Below, piece after piece: positions 55,526 through 64,000 of a DNA stretch of 64,000 nt. A model generated the notes under the pieces. That model had not been told where the DNA came from. It did not search any database and saw only the letters and a list, made by a program, of their open reading frames with translations. The translations under genes were made by a program, and so were the position numbers. The number at the start of each line of letters is the position of its first letter. Position 1 is the stretch's first letter. This DNA comes from Psychrobacter alimentarius (GTDB lineage Bacteria; Pseudomonadota; Gammaproteobacteria; Pseudomonadales; Moraxellaceae): NCBI RefSeq assembly GCF_001606025.1, contig NZ_CP014945.1:806001-870000 (forward strand), written 5' to 3'.

Positions 55526-56743
55526 ATGCAATATCGTTGGACTAAAAAATATGAATTTTTTTTCTTTTTGTTATTGCTTAGTATTGTCTTTACCAGAGTA
55601 TTAGCTAATTTTAATAATTTTAATTATTCAATTTCAGTTTGGTTACCTGTGGTATTTATACCAGTATCCTTATTATATGGACTTGGCACTCTAAAAATAA
55701 AAAAAAGTATTAATACAGTTAAGATTGAATCTATACTATATATACTAATAATAGGTTTTTTGGTATCAGTGCCTTTTTTTCAAATGATATTCTTTCAGAA
55801 TCTAATAGATAGTGAAGGTAGATATAGCCATAATTATATATTAGTAACTAGTTCGCTTGCTGTTTCTTGGATGCTTGCAGGTAGTGTTGTTGCAAAAGTA
55901 GAAAGTAGCCTTGCTATCAATGTTATATTACTATTTTACTTTATTTTATCTCTGTTTTATTTGTATACAGGTTTAGACGGAGGATACTTTATTGATTACT
56001 ATAGTTTATCTTCTTTGAGAAATGATGATATAAAAATACATCATTTATCATTAACTGAGCCTTTAACATATATAATTTTTTTAACATTATCTTTCTTCAT
56101 AAAGAAAAATTATATTAAATGGTTAGCTCTGTTGCTAATGACATATATAATGTTGGCGTTAGGAGGTAGAGTATCTTTTTTCTCTTTCGTTTTTACGATT
56201 TTTTTCTACGAATTTCTAATATCAGATAAACGCTTTTTTTTAGCTAAGCTGTCATTCATAATATTTATATTGTTGATTATTATATATAGTTTGAAAGGGC
56301 TTTTTATCGATAGTGATGCATATAAAAAGATATTTTTTGAAGGTGGAATTGGGCAGGACTCTTCTTTAGAGGCAAGACTAGATTTTTTTTCAGATTTCAA
56401 TAATGGGATACTAAGCCAGTTTTTAATTGGAAATGTTAATTATTTCATTGAAAGGCATAATACCTTAGGATCTTATGCTCATAATATACTAAGTGTTTTT
56501 CAGTTTTATGGTACATTGTCATTCCTAACTATAATATATACTTTTTATTATATTTTTAAAAAGATTTTCTATTATAAGATTTATGAAAGTTTAAGCCCTA
56601 TAGATACATTTGGTTTTTTATTGCTTGTATATTCATTTATTTCTATTTTAGTAGGTAAAGCTGTTCTTTTTTCTCCTATGTGGTTTGTAATCGGATTTTG
56701 GCTGATTAGACTACGTTTGTTTAAGGTAAAAAACTATGTTTAA
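55526..56743 (+). CDS. wzy: Probable polysaccharide polymerase Wzy
   Basis: A 405-aa protein with ten or more hydrophobic segments, little similarity to other proteins by eye, and a large loop (about 255-310) before the last helices, as expected for Wzy. The A+T content is extreme, typical of wzy genes. Assignment rests on topology and on its position between a glycosyltransferase and fnlA, with no other candidate in the locus. Its end overlaps the fnlA start by eight bases. It would join flipped repeat units on the periplasmic face. Confidence 0.8.
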   Translation: MQYRWTKKYEFFFFLLLLSIVFTRVLANFNNFNYSISVWLPVVFIPVSLLYGLGTLKIKKSINTVKIESILYILIIGFLVSVPFFQMIFFQNLIDSEGRYSHNYILVTSSLAVSWMLAGSVVAKVESSLAINVILLFYFILSLFYLYTGLDGGYFIDYYSLSSLRNDDIKIHHLSLTEPLTYIIFLTLSFFIKKNYIKWLALLLMTYIMLALGGRVSFFSFVFTIFFYEFLISDKRFFLAKLSFIIFILLIIIYSLKGLFIDSDAYKKIFFEGGIGQDSSLEARLDFFSDFNNGILSQFLIGNVNYFIERHNTLGSYAHNILSVFQFYGTLSFLTIIYTFYYIFKKIFYYKIYESLSPIDTFGFLLLVYSFISILVGKAVLFSPMWFVIGFWLIRLRLFKVKNYV

Positions 56744-57770
56744 AAGCAAAACCCTTCTAATAACAGGCGGTACTGGCTCTTTTGGTAACGTAGTACTAAA
56801 ACGTTTTTTAGATACGGACATTAAAGAGATTCGTATCTTTAGTCGTGATGAAAAAAAACAGGAAGATATGCGTATAGCCTACGCCAATTCCAAGCTAAAG
56901 TTTTATATTGGTGATGTCCGTGACTATCAAAGTATTCTAAATGCGACTCGTGGCGTAGATTATATCTTTCATGCTGCCGCTCTCAAGCAAGTACCCTCTT
57001 GTGAGTTTCATCCAATGGAAGCGGTGAAGACCAACGTACTTGGTACTGAAAATGTTTTAGAAGCTGCAATACAAAATGAAGTCAAGCGTGTCGTGTGCTT
57101 GAGTACTGATAAGGCAGTTTATCCAATCAATGCAATGGGCATATCCAAAGCCATGATGGAAAAGGTGATGGTAGCAAAATCACGAAACGTAGATGAAAAT
57201 AAGACCGTTATTTGCGGCACTCGCTATGGTAATGTCATGGCATCACGAGGTTCGGTGATTCCTCTATTCGTAGAGCAAATTCGCGCTGATCAGCCATTGA
57301 CTATTACTGACCCAAATATGACCCGCTTTATGATGACCCTAGCTGATGCAGTCGACCTAGTATTATATGCATTTGAGCATGGTAATAATGGTGATTTATT
57401 TGTTCAAAAAGCACCAGCTGCCACAATAGAAACCTTAGCTAGAGCTTTGACTAAATTAGTAGGAAAGCCAGAGCATCCTATTAATATTATTGGAACACGT
57501 CATGGCGAAAAGCTTTATGAAGCGTTACTGAGTCGTGAAGAGATGGCTTGTGCCGAAGACAGAGGTGAATATTTCCGTATACCTCCTGATTTACGTGATC
57601 TCAATTATGCTAAGTATGTTGAGCAAGGCGAAGAGAAAATCTCTCGAACTGAGGACTACAACTCTCATAATACCAAGCGCCTAGATGTCAGCGGTATGCA
57701 TCAGTTACTCATGAAACTGACATTCATGCCAGCTATCCAGCGTGGCGAAAATATTGCAGCTGAGGAATAG
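56736..57770 (+). CDS. fnlA: UDP-GlcNAc 4,6-dehydratase/5-epimerase FnlA (CapE/WbjB)
   Basis: First enzyme of UDP-N-acetyl-L-fucosamine synthesis: 4,6-dehydration with C5 (and C3) epimerisation of UDP-GlcNAc. Rossmann motif ITGGTGSFGNVVLKRFL; STDKAVYPINAMGISK shows the MxxxK variant of this family; GTRHGEKLYEALLSREEM is typical. The 344-aa length matches CapE/WbjB. Overlaps the end of wzy and is followed by fnlB two bases later, giving the usual fnlABC order. Base composition returns to normal here. Confidence 0.93.
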   Translation: MFKSKTLLITGGTGSFGNVVLKRFLDTDIKEIRIFSRDEKKQEDMRIAYANSKLKFYIGDVRDYQSILNATRGVDYIFHAAALKQVPSCEFHPMEAVKTNVLGTENVLEAAIQNEVKRVVCLSTDKAVYPINAMGISKAMMEKVMVAKSRNVDENKTVICGTRYGNVMASRGSVIPLFVEQIRADQPLTITDPNMTRFMMTLADAVDLVLYAFEHGNNGDLFVQKAPAATIETLARALTKLVGKPEHPINIIGTRHGEKLYEALLSREEMACAEDRGEYFRIPPDLRDLNYAKYVEQGEEKISRTEDYNSHNTKRLDVSGMHQLLMKLTFMPAIQRGENIAAEE

Positions 57771-57772
57771 TT

Positions 57773-58885
57773 ATGCGTGTTTTAATTACCGGAGCCAATG
57801 GCTTCGTAGGTAAAAATCTACAGCAGCATTTGATTGAACGCCCTGATGTGCAAGTAAAGTGCTTTATTCACGATAATTCGGCAGCAGACTTATTATCATT
57901 ATTAGTCGATACCGATATTGTATTTCATCTCGCGGGCGTCAATCGTCCTGAAGACCCTGCTGAATTTCAGCAAGGTAATACTGACTTAACTCAGCAGTTG
58001 TGTGACGCACTTCAGCAATTTAATAAAACCATACCTATTGTATATAGTTCTTCTATCCAAGCAGCGACAGATAACCCTTATGGTGCTAGTAAGCGAGCGG
58101 CTGAACAGGTGCTACTTAACTTTTCTAATAGCACAAGCTCACCAGTATTTATTTACCGCTTAGCCAATGTCTTTGGTAAGTGGGCACGTCCAAATTATAA
58201 CTCTGCTGTTGCAACCTTTTGTCATAATATCTCACAAGACCTGCCAATACACATTAATGACCCAAGCGCACAGATTAACTTAGTTTATATCGATGACGTT
58301 ATTGAGTCTTTTTTACAAGTTATGGATGGTGTGTTAACAGCTACGGGTTTTATAGATATTGAGACTCAGTATCAGATAACGGTTGGAGATTTAGCGCAGC
58401 AGATACGAGCATTCAAAGTCAGTCGTGATAGTTTGATCAGTGAAGACGTAGGTAATGGTTTGGTTCGGGCGTTATATTCTACCTATATGAGCTATCTGCA
58501 ACCGGAACAGTTTAGCTATCAAGTAACTAAACATGGAGACGAGCGCGGCGTATTCGTAGAAATGCTAAAAACCAAAAATGCTGGTCAGTTCTCATACTTT
58601 ACAGCGCATCCAGGCATTACTCGTGGTGGACATTATCATCATACCAAAACAGAAAAGTTTTTAGTCATAAAAGGCAATGCTTTATTTAAATTTAAGCACA
58701 TGGTTACCGATGAGTATTATGAGCTAACGACAACTGGTGATGAAGCAAGAATCGTCGAAACCGTACCAGGATGGACTCATGACATTACTAATATAGGTGA
58801 GGATGAGATGGTCGTTATGCTGTGGGCTAATGAAATCTTTGACCGTGAAAAACCTGATACTTATGCAATGCCAATAACAGATTAA
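57773..58885 (+). CDS. fnlB: Bifunctional C3-epimerase/reductase FnlB (CapF/WbjC)
   Basis: Second enzyme of the UDP-L-FucNAc route. The N-terminal SDR-like domain (ITGANGFVGKNLQQHL; YGASKRAAEQ) reduces the keto sugar with NADPH. The C-terminal cupin domain (about 250-370: RGGHYHHTKTEKFLVIKG) performs the epimerisation and binds metal through its histidines. The 370-aa length matches CapF. Its gene sits directly between fnlA and fnlC. Confidence 0.93.
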   Translation: MRVLITGANGFVGKNLQQHLIERPDVQVKCFIHDNSAADLLSLLVDTDIVFHLAGVNRPEDPAEFQQGNTDLTQQLCDALQQFNKTIPIVYSSSIQAATDNPYGASKRAAEQVLLNFSNSTSSPVFIYRLANVFGKWARPNYNSAVATFCHNISQDLPIHINDPSAQINLVYIDDVIESFLQVMDGVLTATGFIDIETQYQITVGDLAQQIRAFKVSRDSLISEDVGNGLVRALYSTYMSYLQPEQFSYQVTKHGDERGVFVEMLKTKNAGQFSYFTAHPGITRGGHYHHTKTEKFLVIKGNALFKFKHMVTDEYYELTTTGDEARIVETVPGWTHDITNIGEDEMVVMLWANEIFDREKPDTYAMPITD

Positions 58886-58894
58886 GAGTTTACT

Positions 58895-60025
58895 ATGGAT
58901 AAGTTAAAGCTAATGACTGTCGTAGGGACACGTCCAGAGATTATTAGACTATCAAGAGTCATACAAGCCTGTGATAAGTATTTTGATCATATCATTGTAC
59001 ACACTGGGCAGAATTACGATTACGAATTAAACGAAATATTTTTTACAGATTTAGGTATTCGTAAACCTGATCATTTTTTGAATGCTGCGGGTACGACAGG
59101 TGCTGAAACTATTGGCAATGTCATCATCGGGGTAGATAAAGTTTTAGAAGAAGTACAGCCAGAGGCACTCCTTGTACTTGGTGATACCAATAGCTGTATG
59201 GCGGTTATCCCTGCCAAGCGTCGTAAAATTCCTACTTTTCATATGGAAGCGGGTAATCGCTGTTTTGATATGCGCGTACCTGAGGAGATTAATCGCCGTA
59301 TCGTTGATCATACTGCTGATATGAACCTGACCTACAGTACTATTGCTCGTGACTACTTGCTTGCTGAGGGTTTACCCGCTGATTTAGTGGTCAAAACAGG
59401 CAGTCCTATGTTCGAGGTGTTACATCACTATAAAGCTAAGATTGAAGCATCTAATATTCTAGAAACTTTAGATTTAACAGAGCATCAGTACTTCATTGTC
59501 AGCGCTCATCGGGAAGAAAATATTAATTCAGATCAGAACTTTTTAGATTTGGTTGACATGCTCAATGCGGTAGCAGAAAAGTATCAGTTTCCAGTGATCG
59601 TCTCAACTCATCCGCGAACACGGAATCGTATTAAAGCACTGAATATTGATTTTCACCCTTTAGTGCAGTTGCTTAAGCCACTTGGGTTTAGTGACTATAA
59701 TAAGCTGCAATTATCCGCTAAAGCCTCATTGTCAGACAGTGGGACTATCAATGAAGAGTCTTCTATCTTAAACTTCCCAGCATTGAATTTGCGCCAAGCA
59801 CATGAGCGCCCTGAAGGTATGGAAGAAGCGGCTGTCATGATGGTTGGGCTAACAGCTGAACGTATTTTACAAGGTCTTGATATCTTAGAGTCTCAGAAAC
59901 GTGGAATAGATCGAACGTTACGTTTGGTTGAAGATTATAGTATGCCCAATGTCAGTGAAAAAATAGTGCGTATCGTTTTGAGTTATACCGACTATATCAA
60001 CCGTGTAGTGTGGAAAAAATACTAA
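58895..60025 (+). CDS. fnlC: UDP-N-acetyl sugar 2-epimerase FnlC (CapG/WbjD)
   Basis: WecB-fold 2-epimerase giving UDP-L-FucNAc as the last step of the FnlABC path. The opening KLMTVVGTRPEIIRLSRV and HTGQNYDYELNEIFFTDLGI, with FHMEAGNRCFDMRVPEE and LSDSGTINEESS, are close to FnlC/WbjD. The 376-aa length is typical. It is the only 2-epimerase of this fold in the locus, so it is not available as a WbpI-type enzyme for the diacetamido-uronic acid unless it is bifunctional. The stop overlaps the next start (TAATG). Confidence 0.92.
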   Translation: MDKLKLMTVVGTRPEIIRLSRVIQACDKYFDHIIVHTGQNYDYELNEIFFTDLGIRKPDHFLNAAGTTGAETIGNVIIGVDKVLEEVQPEALLVLGDTNSCMAVIPAKRRKIPTFHMEAGNRCFDMRVPEEINRRIVDHTADMNLTYSTIARDYLLAEGLPADLVVKTGSPMFEVLHHYKAKIEASNILETLDLTEHQYFIVSAHREENINSDQNFLDLVDMLNAVAEKYQFPVIVSTHPRTRNRIKALNIDFHPLVQLLKPLGFSDYNKLQLSAKASLSDSGTINEESSILNFPALNLRQAHERPEGMEEAAVMMVGLTAERILQGLDILESQKRGIDRTLRLVEDYSMPNVSEKIVRIVLSYTDYINRVVWKKY

Positions 60026-61188
60026 TGAGTAATAAAAAAGAGAAGATAGCGATTGTCAGCCGTGGTTTTTGGCCAGAAAGCCCTGCGATTGGAGAGGCTT
60101 TATTATTGTTGTCAGAGATATTAGTCGAAGATAAACAGTCTCTAGTGATTACACAAGTTGGTAAAAACTTCTTAAACAAACTTCAAAAAGAAAAGCGAGG
60201 TCGAGGGGTTACATTTTCGACTTTACCTGCATTAACGGACTCATCTAGCAATATTGTTTTTAGGATCTTAGAATTGCTACTATTCACCGGTTTTACTTTT
60301 ACTAGTTTGTTGTATCATCGCCCTGATAAAGTTTATGTTGCGACAAACCCACCTATTTTTACGCCTTTGGCGGTACGCTGGTACTGCGAATTATTTGGTA
60401 AGGATTATGTCTATCATTTGCAAGATATTCATCCAGAGATAACTTCTATTGTTACTGGTAAACGTAATGTTATCACCCGACTTATCTCATCAATTGATAA
60501 TAAAACGGTAAAAAAAGCTTCCACGATTATTACTTTAACTGAACAAATGAAATCCTACTTAACCAAGAGAGCCAGTAGTAAGCTGCCTATAAAACTACTA
60601 AATAATCCTTCTGTAAAGGCTGCTTCATTAACCTCTGATGATACTCACGATAGAATTAAAGGCTTTGTTTATTGTGGCAACGCTGGAAGATTACAGCGAA
60701 TACCATTACTAATAGAGGCTATCCAAAGTTATATCAATAATGGAGGGAGTTTACCCTTTGTATTTGCGGGTGGTGGAGTCTATAGCAGCGAAATTGAGCA
60801 ATTAGCAATTAGGTTTGAAAACGTGACTTACCTAGGCGTTCTACCTGCAAATGAAGCCTCTGAGTTATTACGTCAATATAGTTTTGGATTAATGCCAATT
60901 GATGATGAAGTTACCAAGTATGCTTTTCCAAGCAAATCTTCATCTTATGTATTCGCAGGCTGTCAGATAGTGGCTATTTGTGGCAAAGGTACTAGTGTTG
61001 CTGAATGGGTAGATACTAATAAACTTGGTTATGTTGCTGAGCCTAATGTAGAGTCGCTAGTCAGTTTATTTCATGAGCTAGAGAAAGATCCATTACCTGA
61101 GCTTAACGTTTCTCCTGATATGCTTGAAGAGTTAACGCCTCAGTATCATGCAACTTCTTTGAAAGAAATTTTGCTGCAAGTAAACTAA
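60025..61188 (+). CDS. wbuB: Glycosyltransferase, WbuB-like (probable L-fucosamine transferase)
   Basis: GT4-family transferase that by family and position adds L-FucNAc. The N-terminus IAIVSRGFWPESPAIGEALL and VYVATNPPIFTPLAVRWYCE match WbuB/WbjE-type proteins that travel with fnlABC. The donor half has YCGNAGRLQRIPLLIEAI and the FPSKSSSYVFAG segment. I take ATG 60025, overlapping the fnlC stop by one base; an in-frame GTG at 60010 is less likely. The product is 387 aa. Confidence 0.85.
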   Translation: MSNKKEKIAIVSRGFWPESPAIGEALLLLSEILVEDKQSLVITQVGKNFLNKLQKEKRGRGVTFSTLPALTDSSSNIVFRILELLLFTGFTFTSLLYHRPDKVYVATNPPIFTPLAVRWYCELFGKDYVYHLQDIHPEITSIVTGKRNVITRLISSIDNKTVKKASTIITLTEQMKSYLTKRASSKLPIKLLNNPSVKAASLTSDDTHDRIKGFVYCGNAGRLQRIPLLIEAIQSYINNGGSLPFVFAGGGVYSSEIEQLAIRFENVTYLGVLPANEASELLRQYSFGLMPIDDEVTKYAFPSKSSSYVFAGCQIVAICGKGTSVAEWVDTNKLGYVAEPNVESLVSLFHELEKDPLPELNVSPDMLEELTPQYHATSLKEILLQVN

Positions 61189-61239
61189 TAATACACAGCG
61201 ATTCTGAAAATTAAATATAAGATAAGTTTAGGATTGGAT

Positions 61240-61863
61240 ATGATAAAACGCCTATTTGACATCATCGCCGCAACGACAGCCTTGGTTGTTCTATCTCCTG
61301 TGTATGCGATCACTGCTTATAAAGTCAGCAAGAACTTAGGATCACCAGTCCTGTTTCGTCAGACTCGTCCTGGCTTAAATGGCAAACCTTTCGAGATGAT
61401 TAAATTTCGGACTATGAAGGATGCGATAGATACAGCAGGTAATCCGTTACCTGATAGCGAGCGTCTGACTTCTTTTGGTCAAGCATTACGCAATAGTAGT
61501 CTGGATGAGTTGCCTGGGCTATGGAATGTACTAAAAGGCGATATGAGTCTAGTCGGCCCGCGTCCGTTATTGATGGAGTATCTACCACTATACAATAAAT
61601 CGCAGAAACGACGCCATTTGGTCCGTCCTGGTATTACAGGATATGCACAAGTAAATGGACGTAATGCTATCGGCTGGGATAAGAAATTTGAGCTAGATAC
61701 TTGGTATGTGGACAATCAGTCATTGTGGCTTGATATCAAAATACTATTTAAAACGGTGAAAAAAGTATTGGTCAAAGATGGTATCAGTGCCGATGGCGAA
61801 GCCACCATGAGTAAGTTCACAGGCTCCAAGAATAATCCTATTGTAGACAACAGCCATGAGTGA
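61240..61863 (+). CDS. pglC: Initiating sugar-phosphate transferase (PglC/ItrB type)
   Basis: Transfers a sugar-1-phosphate to undecaprenyl phosphate to start each repeat unit. One N-terminal membrane-embedded helix (KRLFDIIAATTALVVLSPVY), then the basic catalytic core with FEMIKFRTMKDA, LRNSSLDELPGLWNVLKGDM and SLVGPRPLL. The short 207-aa, single-helix form and the adjoining pglD and pglE point to a diacetamido-trideoxy sugar (bacillosamine or QuiNAc4NAc) as first sugar. ATG 61240 is chosen because TAGGA sits six bases upstream; a TTG at 61234 also lies in frame. Confidence 0.9.
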   Translation: MIKRLFDIIAATTALVVLSPVYAITAYKVSKNLGSPVLFRQTRPGLNGKPFEMIKFRTMKDAIDTAGNPLPDSERLTSFGQALRNSSLDELPGLWNVLKGDMSLVGPRPLLMEYLPLYNKSQKRRHLVRPGITGYAQVNGRNAIGWDKKFELDTWYVDNQSLWLDIKILFKTVKKVLVKDGISADGEATMSKFTGSKNNPIVDNSHE

Positions 61864-62512
61864 AGTCTTTGCGGTGTATGGTGCTTCTGGTTGTGGGCGC
61901 AGCCTTATGCCAGTCGCTGCTAAGCAGTTAAATAGTTTGGGGAATATGAGCCAAATTATATTTATTGATGATGCATTAACTCAAGACTCTAGCGTAAATG
62001 GCTATGTTGCCATGAACTATGAAAGATTTAAAAGTTTAGAGCATGATAATAAATTCGTCCTTATAGCCATTGCTAGTAGTAGTATTCGTCAAGTAATAGC
62101 AGATAGGTTGCTGAAGGATGATATTTCACTGTGGACAGTGCAGGGAGCAACTACTCTAATTATGGACGAAGTGAGCATTGGTGCTGGAGCCGCGCTCAGT
62201 CCGTTTGTTACTATCGCTGCTAACGTAACGATTGGTAAATGCTTTCATGCCAATCTATATAGCTACGTCGAGCACGACTGCATCGTTGGCGATTATGTTA
62301 CCTTTGCACCTAGAGTCAGCTGTAACGGTAATATTCATATTCATGATCATGCCTATATTGGTGCAGGAGCGGTAATTAAGCAGGGTACACCTGACAAGCC
62401 ATTGGTTATTGGTAAGGGCGCTATCGTGGGGATGGGTGCAGTAGTGACCAAAGATGTACCAGCGGGAGCGGTAGTGGTGGGCAACCCTGCACGCCCACTT
62501 CTTAAACAATAA
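61856..62512 (+). CDS. pglD: UDP-4-amino-sugar N-acetyltransferase PglD
   Basis: Left-handed beta-helix acetyltransferase that acetylates the 4-amino group made by PglE. The N-terminal Rossmann-like part starts VYGASGCGRSLMPVA and binds the nucleotide. Hexapeptide repeats from about residue 100 include the catalytic His in SYVEHDCIVGDYV and the end VVGNPARPL. The 218-aa length is usual. The start overlaps the pglC stop by eight bases, indicating coupled translation. Confidence 0.9.
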   Translation: MSEVFAVYGASGCGRSLMPVAAKQLNSLGNMSQIIFIDDALTQDSSVNGYVAMNYERFKSLEHDNKFVLIAIASSSIRQVIADRLLKDDISLWTVQGATTLIMDEVSIGAGAALSPFVTIAANVTIGKCFHANLYSYVEHDCIVGDYVTFAPRVSCNGNIHIHDHAYIGAGAVIKQGTPDKPLVIGKGAIVGMGAVVTKDVPAGAVVVGNPARPLLKQ

Positions 62513-62552
62513 AAGACGCATCATCATTCATCATAAAACTACTGAGACATCT

Positions 62553-63764
62553 ATGCTAAACACCCCGTTTTCACCTTGGCCCAGTTTTACTCAAATCGAG
62601 GCCGATGCTGTCAGCCAAGTATTATTATCCAATAAGGTCAACTATTGGACAGGGCAAGAGTGTCGTCAGTTTGAGGCCGAGTTTGCTGAATGGGCAGATA
62701 GCAGCTATGCGATTGCTATGGGTAATGGTACATTGGCATTGGATGTTGCCTTGCAAGCGTTAGATATTGGCGTGGGTGATGAAGTGATCGTGACGCCCCG
62801 CACCTTTATCGCTAGTATCTCGTCAGTGATTAATGCTGGCGCAACGCCTGTTTTTGCTGATGTTGATGAAGCAACGGGTAACATCACGCCTGAATCGATT
62901 GCTGCGGTATTGACGGAGAAAACCAAAGGTATCGTCTGTGTCCATTTGGCTGGCTGGCCTTGTGATATGGATGGCATCATGGCGCTGGCAGAGCAGCACA
63001 ACTTATATGTCATTGAGGACTGTGCGCAGGCTCATGGGGCACTTTATAAAGGCCGTAGCGTTGGTAGTATTGGTCATATTGGTGCTTGGAGCTTTTGCCA
63101 AGACAAGATTATGACCACAGGCGGTGAGGGTGGCATGGTCACCACCAATGATGAGAAGCTATGGCGCAAGATGTGGGCGTACAAAGACCATGGCAAAAGC
63201 TACGCTGCTGTCTATGAAACTGAGCATCCACCTGGCTATCGCTGGCTACATGAGAGCTTTGGCACCAATTGGCGCATGACTGAGATGCAAGGCGTGATCG
63301 GCCGTATTCAGTTAGAGAGAATGAGCGATTGGACTGCCAAGCGTACTGCCAATGCGCATGCTATATTGGACGCATGTACTAAATGGGAAGCAAAAAAAGG
63401 CTATCTTTCAGTACCGAGGTTAGAGGTTTCTTCTCTATTTTCGGATTCTAAACATGCCTATTATAAACTCTACGTTTATGTACAGGCAGAGAACCTACCT
63501 GATGACTGGTCGCGCGACCGTATTATTCATGAAATGAATAAGCAAGGCGTGCCTTGTTTCTCAGGTTCAGCTTCTGAAGTTTATTTAGAAAAAGCATTCG
63601 ATAATACAGGTTTGCGCCCGGAGCCTAGATTGTCAGTGGCAAAAAAATTGGGCGAGACCAGCTTGATGTTGTTAGTTCATCCTACGCTTACAGCGGCAGA
63701 GATAGAAAAAACAGTAAAAGCGATCGATCTTGTATTCACTAAAATACATCAATCAGAAGCCTAA
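62553..63764 (+). CDS. pglE: UDP-4-keto-sugar aminotransferase PglE
   Basis: DegT/DnrJ/EryC1-family PLP enzyme converting the 4-keto product of the membrane dehydratase to the 4-amino sugar for PglD. The PLP lysine is in WSFCQDKIMTTGGEGG. Other family marks are MGNGTLALDVALQAL and VIEDCAQAHGA, with the GTNWRMTEMQGVIGRIQL region. The length of 403 aa is slightly longer than C. jejuni PglE. It is the last gene of the locus; a hairpin spans its stop codon. The 40-base gap before it has no promoter-like sequence. Confidence 0.9.
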   Translation: MLNTPFSPWPSFTQIEADAVSQVLLSNKVNYWTGQECRQFEAEFAEWADSSYAIAMGNGTLALDVALQALDIGVGDEVIVTPRTFIASISSVINAGATPVFADVDEATGNITPESIAAVLTEKTKGIVCVHLAGWPCDMDGIMALAEQHNLYVIEDCAQAHGALYKGRSVGSIGHIGAWSFCQDKIMTTGGEGGMVTTNDEKLWRKMWAYKDHGKSYAAVYETEHPPGYRWLHESFGTNWRMTEMQGVIGRIQLERMSDWTAKRTANAHAILDACTKWEAKKGYLSVPRLEVSSLFSDSKHAYYKLYVYVQAENLPDDWSRDRIIHEMNKQGVPCFSGSASEVYLEKAFDNTGLRPEPRLSVAKKLGETSLMLLVHPTLTAAEIEKTVKAIDLVFTKIHQSEA

Positions 63765-63782
63765 GGTTTCAGCGGCTTCTGA
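63753..63782 (+). terminator. Hairpin spanning the pglE stop codon
   Basis: TCAGAAGCC (63753-63761) pairs with GGCTTCTGA (63774-63782), a perfect 9-bp stem with a 12-base loop that contains the TAA stop. A short T-run follows eight bases later. It probably terminates the polysaccharide operon. Confidence 0.6.
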
Positions 63783-63932
63783 GTATCAAGTTTTATCACA
63801 CGCTAGGATTTTTTAGCGTACACAGGTACAATATTACTATCAGTCAAAGGTTGACGACACAAAAGGCAGGCACGCAAGTATTGGCGAGCGCTGTCTTTAT
63901 TTTTTTATACCGCCCCCTCTATTGGAGTTCAT

Positions 63933-64000
63933 ATGTCTATCGAGTCTACTGCCCAAGAGTCAGCCATCGTTTTGGACGGCAAAGCACTTGCCAAACAAAT
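63933..64000 (+). CDS. folD: FolD, 5' end only
   Basis: The first 22 codons of methylenetetrahydrofolate dehydrogenase/cyclohydrolase, cut by the window end. The opening residues after a short polar leader, AIVLDGKALAKQ, match the start of FolD proteins. GGAG lies six bases before the ATG at 63933. The gene marks the right border of the polysaccharide locus and is likely transcribed separately, given the hairpin at 63753 and a 168-base spacer. Confidence 0.75.
   Translation, partial: MSIESTAQESAIVLDGKALAKQ

Noticed and set aside
58895-60025. The 2-epimerase as WbpI (UDP-GlcNAc3NAcA 2-epimerase)
   Set aside because: Its sequence signatures and position directly after fnlA and fnlB fit FnlC better.

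Overview
The window is a stretch of chromosome from a gammaproteobacterium of the Moraxellaceae, most likely Psychrobacter. That assignment is an inference from the protein sequences (a nuoF-N run with moderately long, acidic variants, fused ynbA/ynbC, nadA-nadB beside nrtR, an Acinetobacter-like capsule locus) and from the moderate A+T-leaning base use. Nothing here looks like a plasmid or phage. I see no rRNA, tRNA, insertion sequence or CRISPR array.

Layout. 1-12066: the distal part of the NADH-quinone oxidoreductase operon (nuoF truncated by the window edge, then nuoG H I J K L M N), closed by a strong terminator. 12247-18179: ferredoxin-NADP reductase, an unknown acidic protein, an orphan TonB-like protein, an MscS channel, and ybeY and phoH on the minus strand. 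18180-18905: a long non-coding gap with twelve perfect copies of a 7-bp repeat. 18906-22933: two ubiquinone-pathway flavin hydroxylases followed by a tandem pair of OmpA-like lipoproteins. 22961-29815: lysO, then a lipid-metabolism group (a three-domain CDP-alcohol phosphatidyltransferase/hydrolase/methyltransferase fusion, a patatin-like protein, an SDR) converging on a CdsA-like gene. 29975-35599: NAD synthesis (nadA-nadB, nrtR, nadC) with two matching palindromes that look like NrtR operators. 35842-38626: MarC-family protein, exported acetamidase/formamidase-like protein, LysE/ArgO exporter. 38761-40886: three tandem, mutually related genes of unknown function. 41076-41996: rluB. 42425-63764: a complete Wzx/Wzy-type capsular or exopolysaccharide locus. 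63933-64000: start of folD.

How the genes work together. The polysaccharide locus has export and control (wza, wzb, wzc), routes to three amino sugars (a 2,3-diacetamido-uronic acid by the TviB-type dehydrogenase plus WlbA/B/C; UDP-L-FucNAc by FnlA/B/C; a 2,4-diacetamido-trideoxy sugar by the membrane dehydratase plus PglE/PglD), a PglC-type initiating transferase, two glycosyltransferases, Wzx and Wzy. This predicts a repeat unit of about three sugars. The NAD genes form a small regulon. The lipid group resembles the E. coli ynbA/B/C set, rearranged and fused.

The best candidates for something undescribed are the three-gene family at 38761-40886, whose members share a C-terminal domain of roughly 120 residues but differ in N-terminus (soluble versus membrane-anchored), and the fused lipid-modification cluster at 24075-29815. 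The heptamer array upstream of phoH and the nad operators are the most testable regulatory observations.
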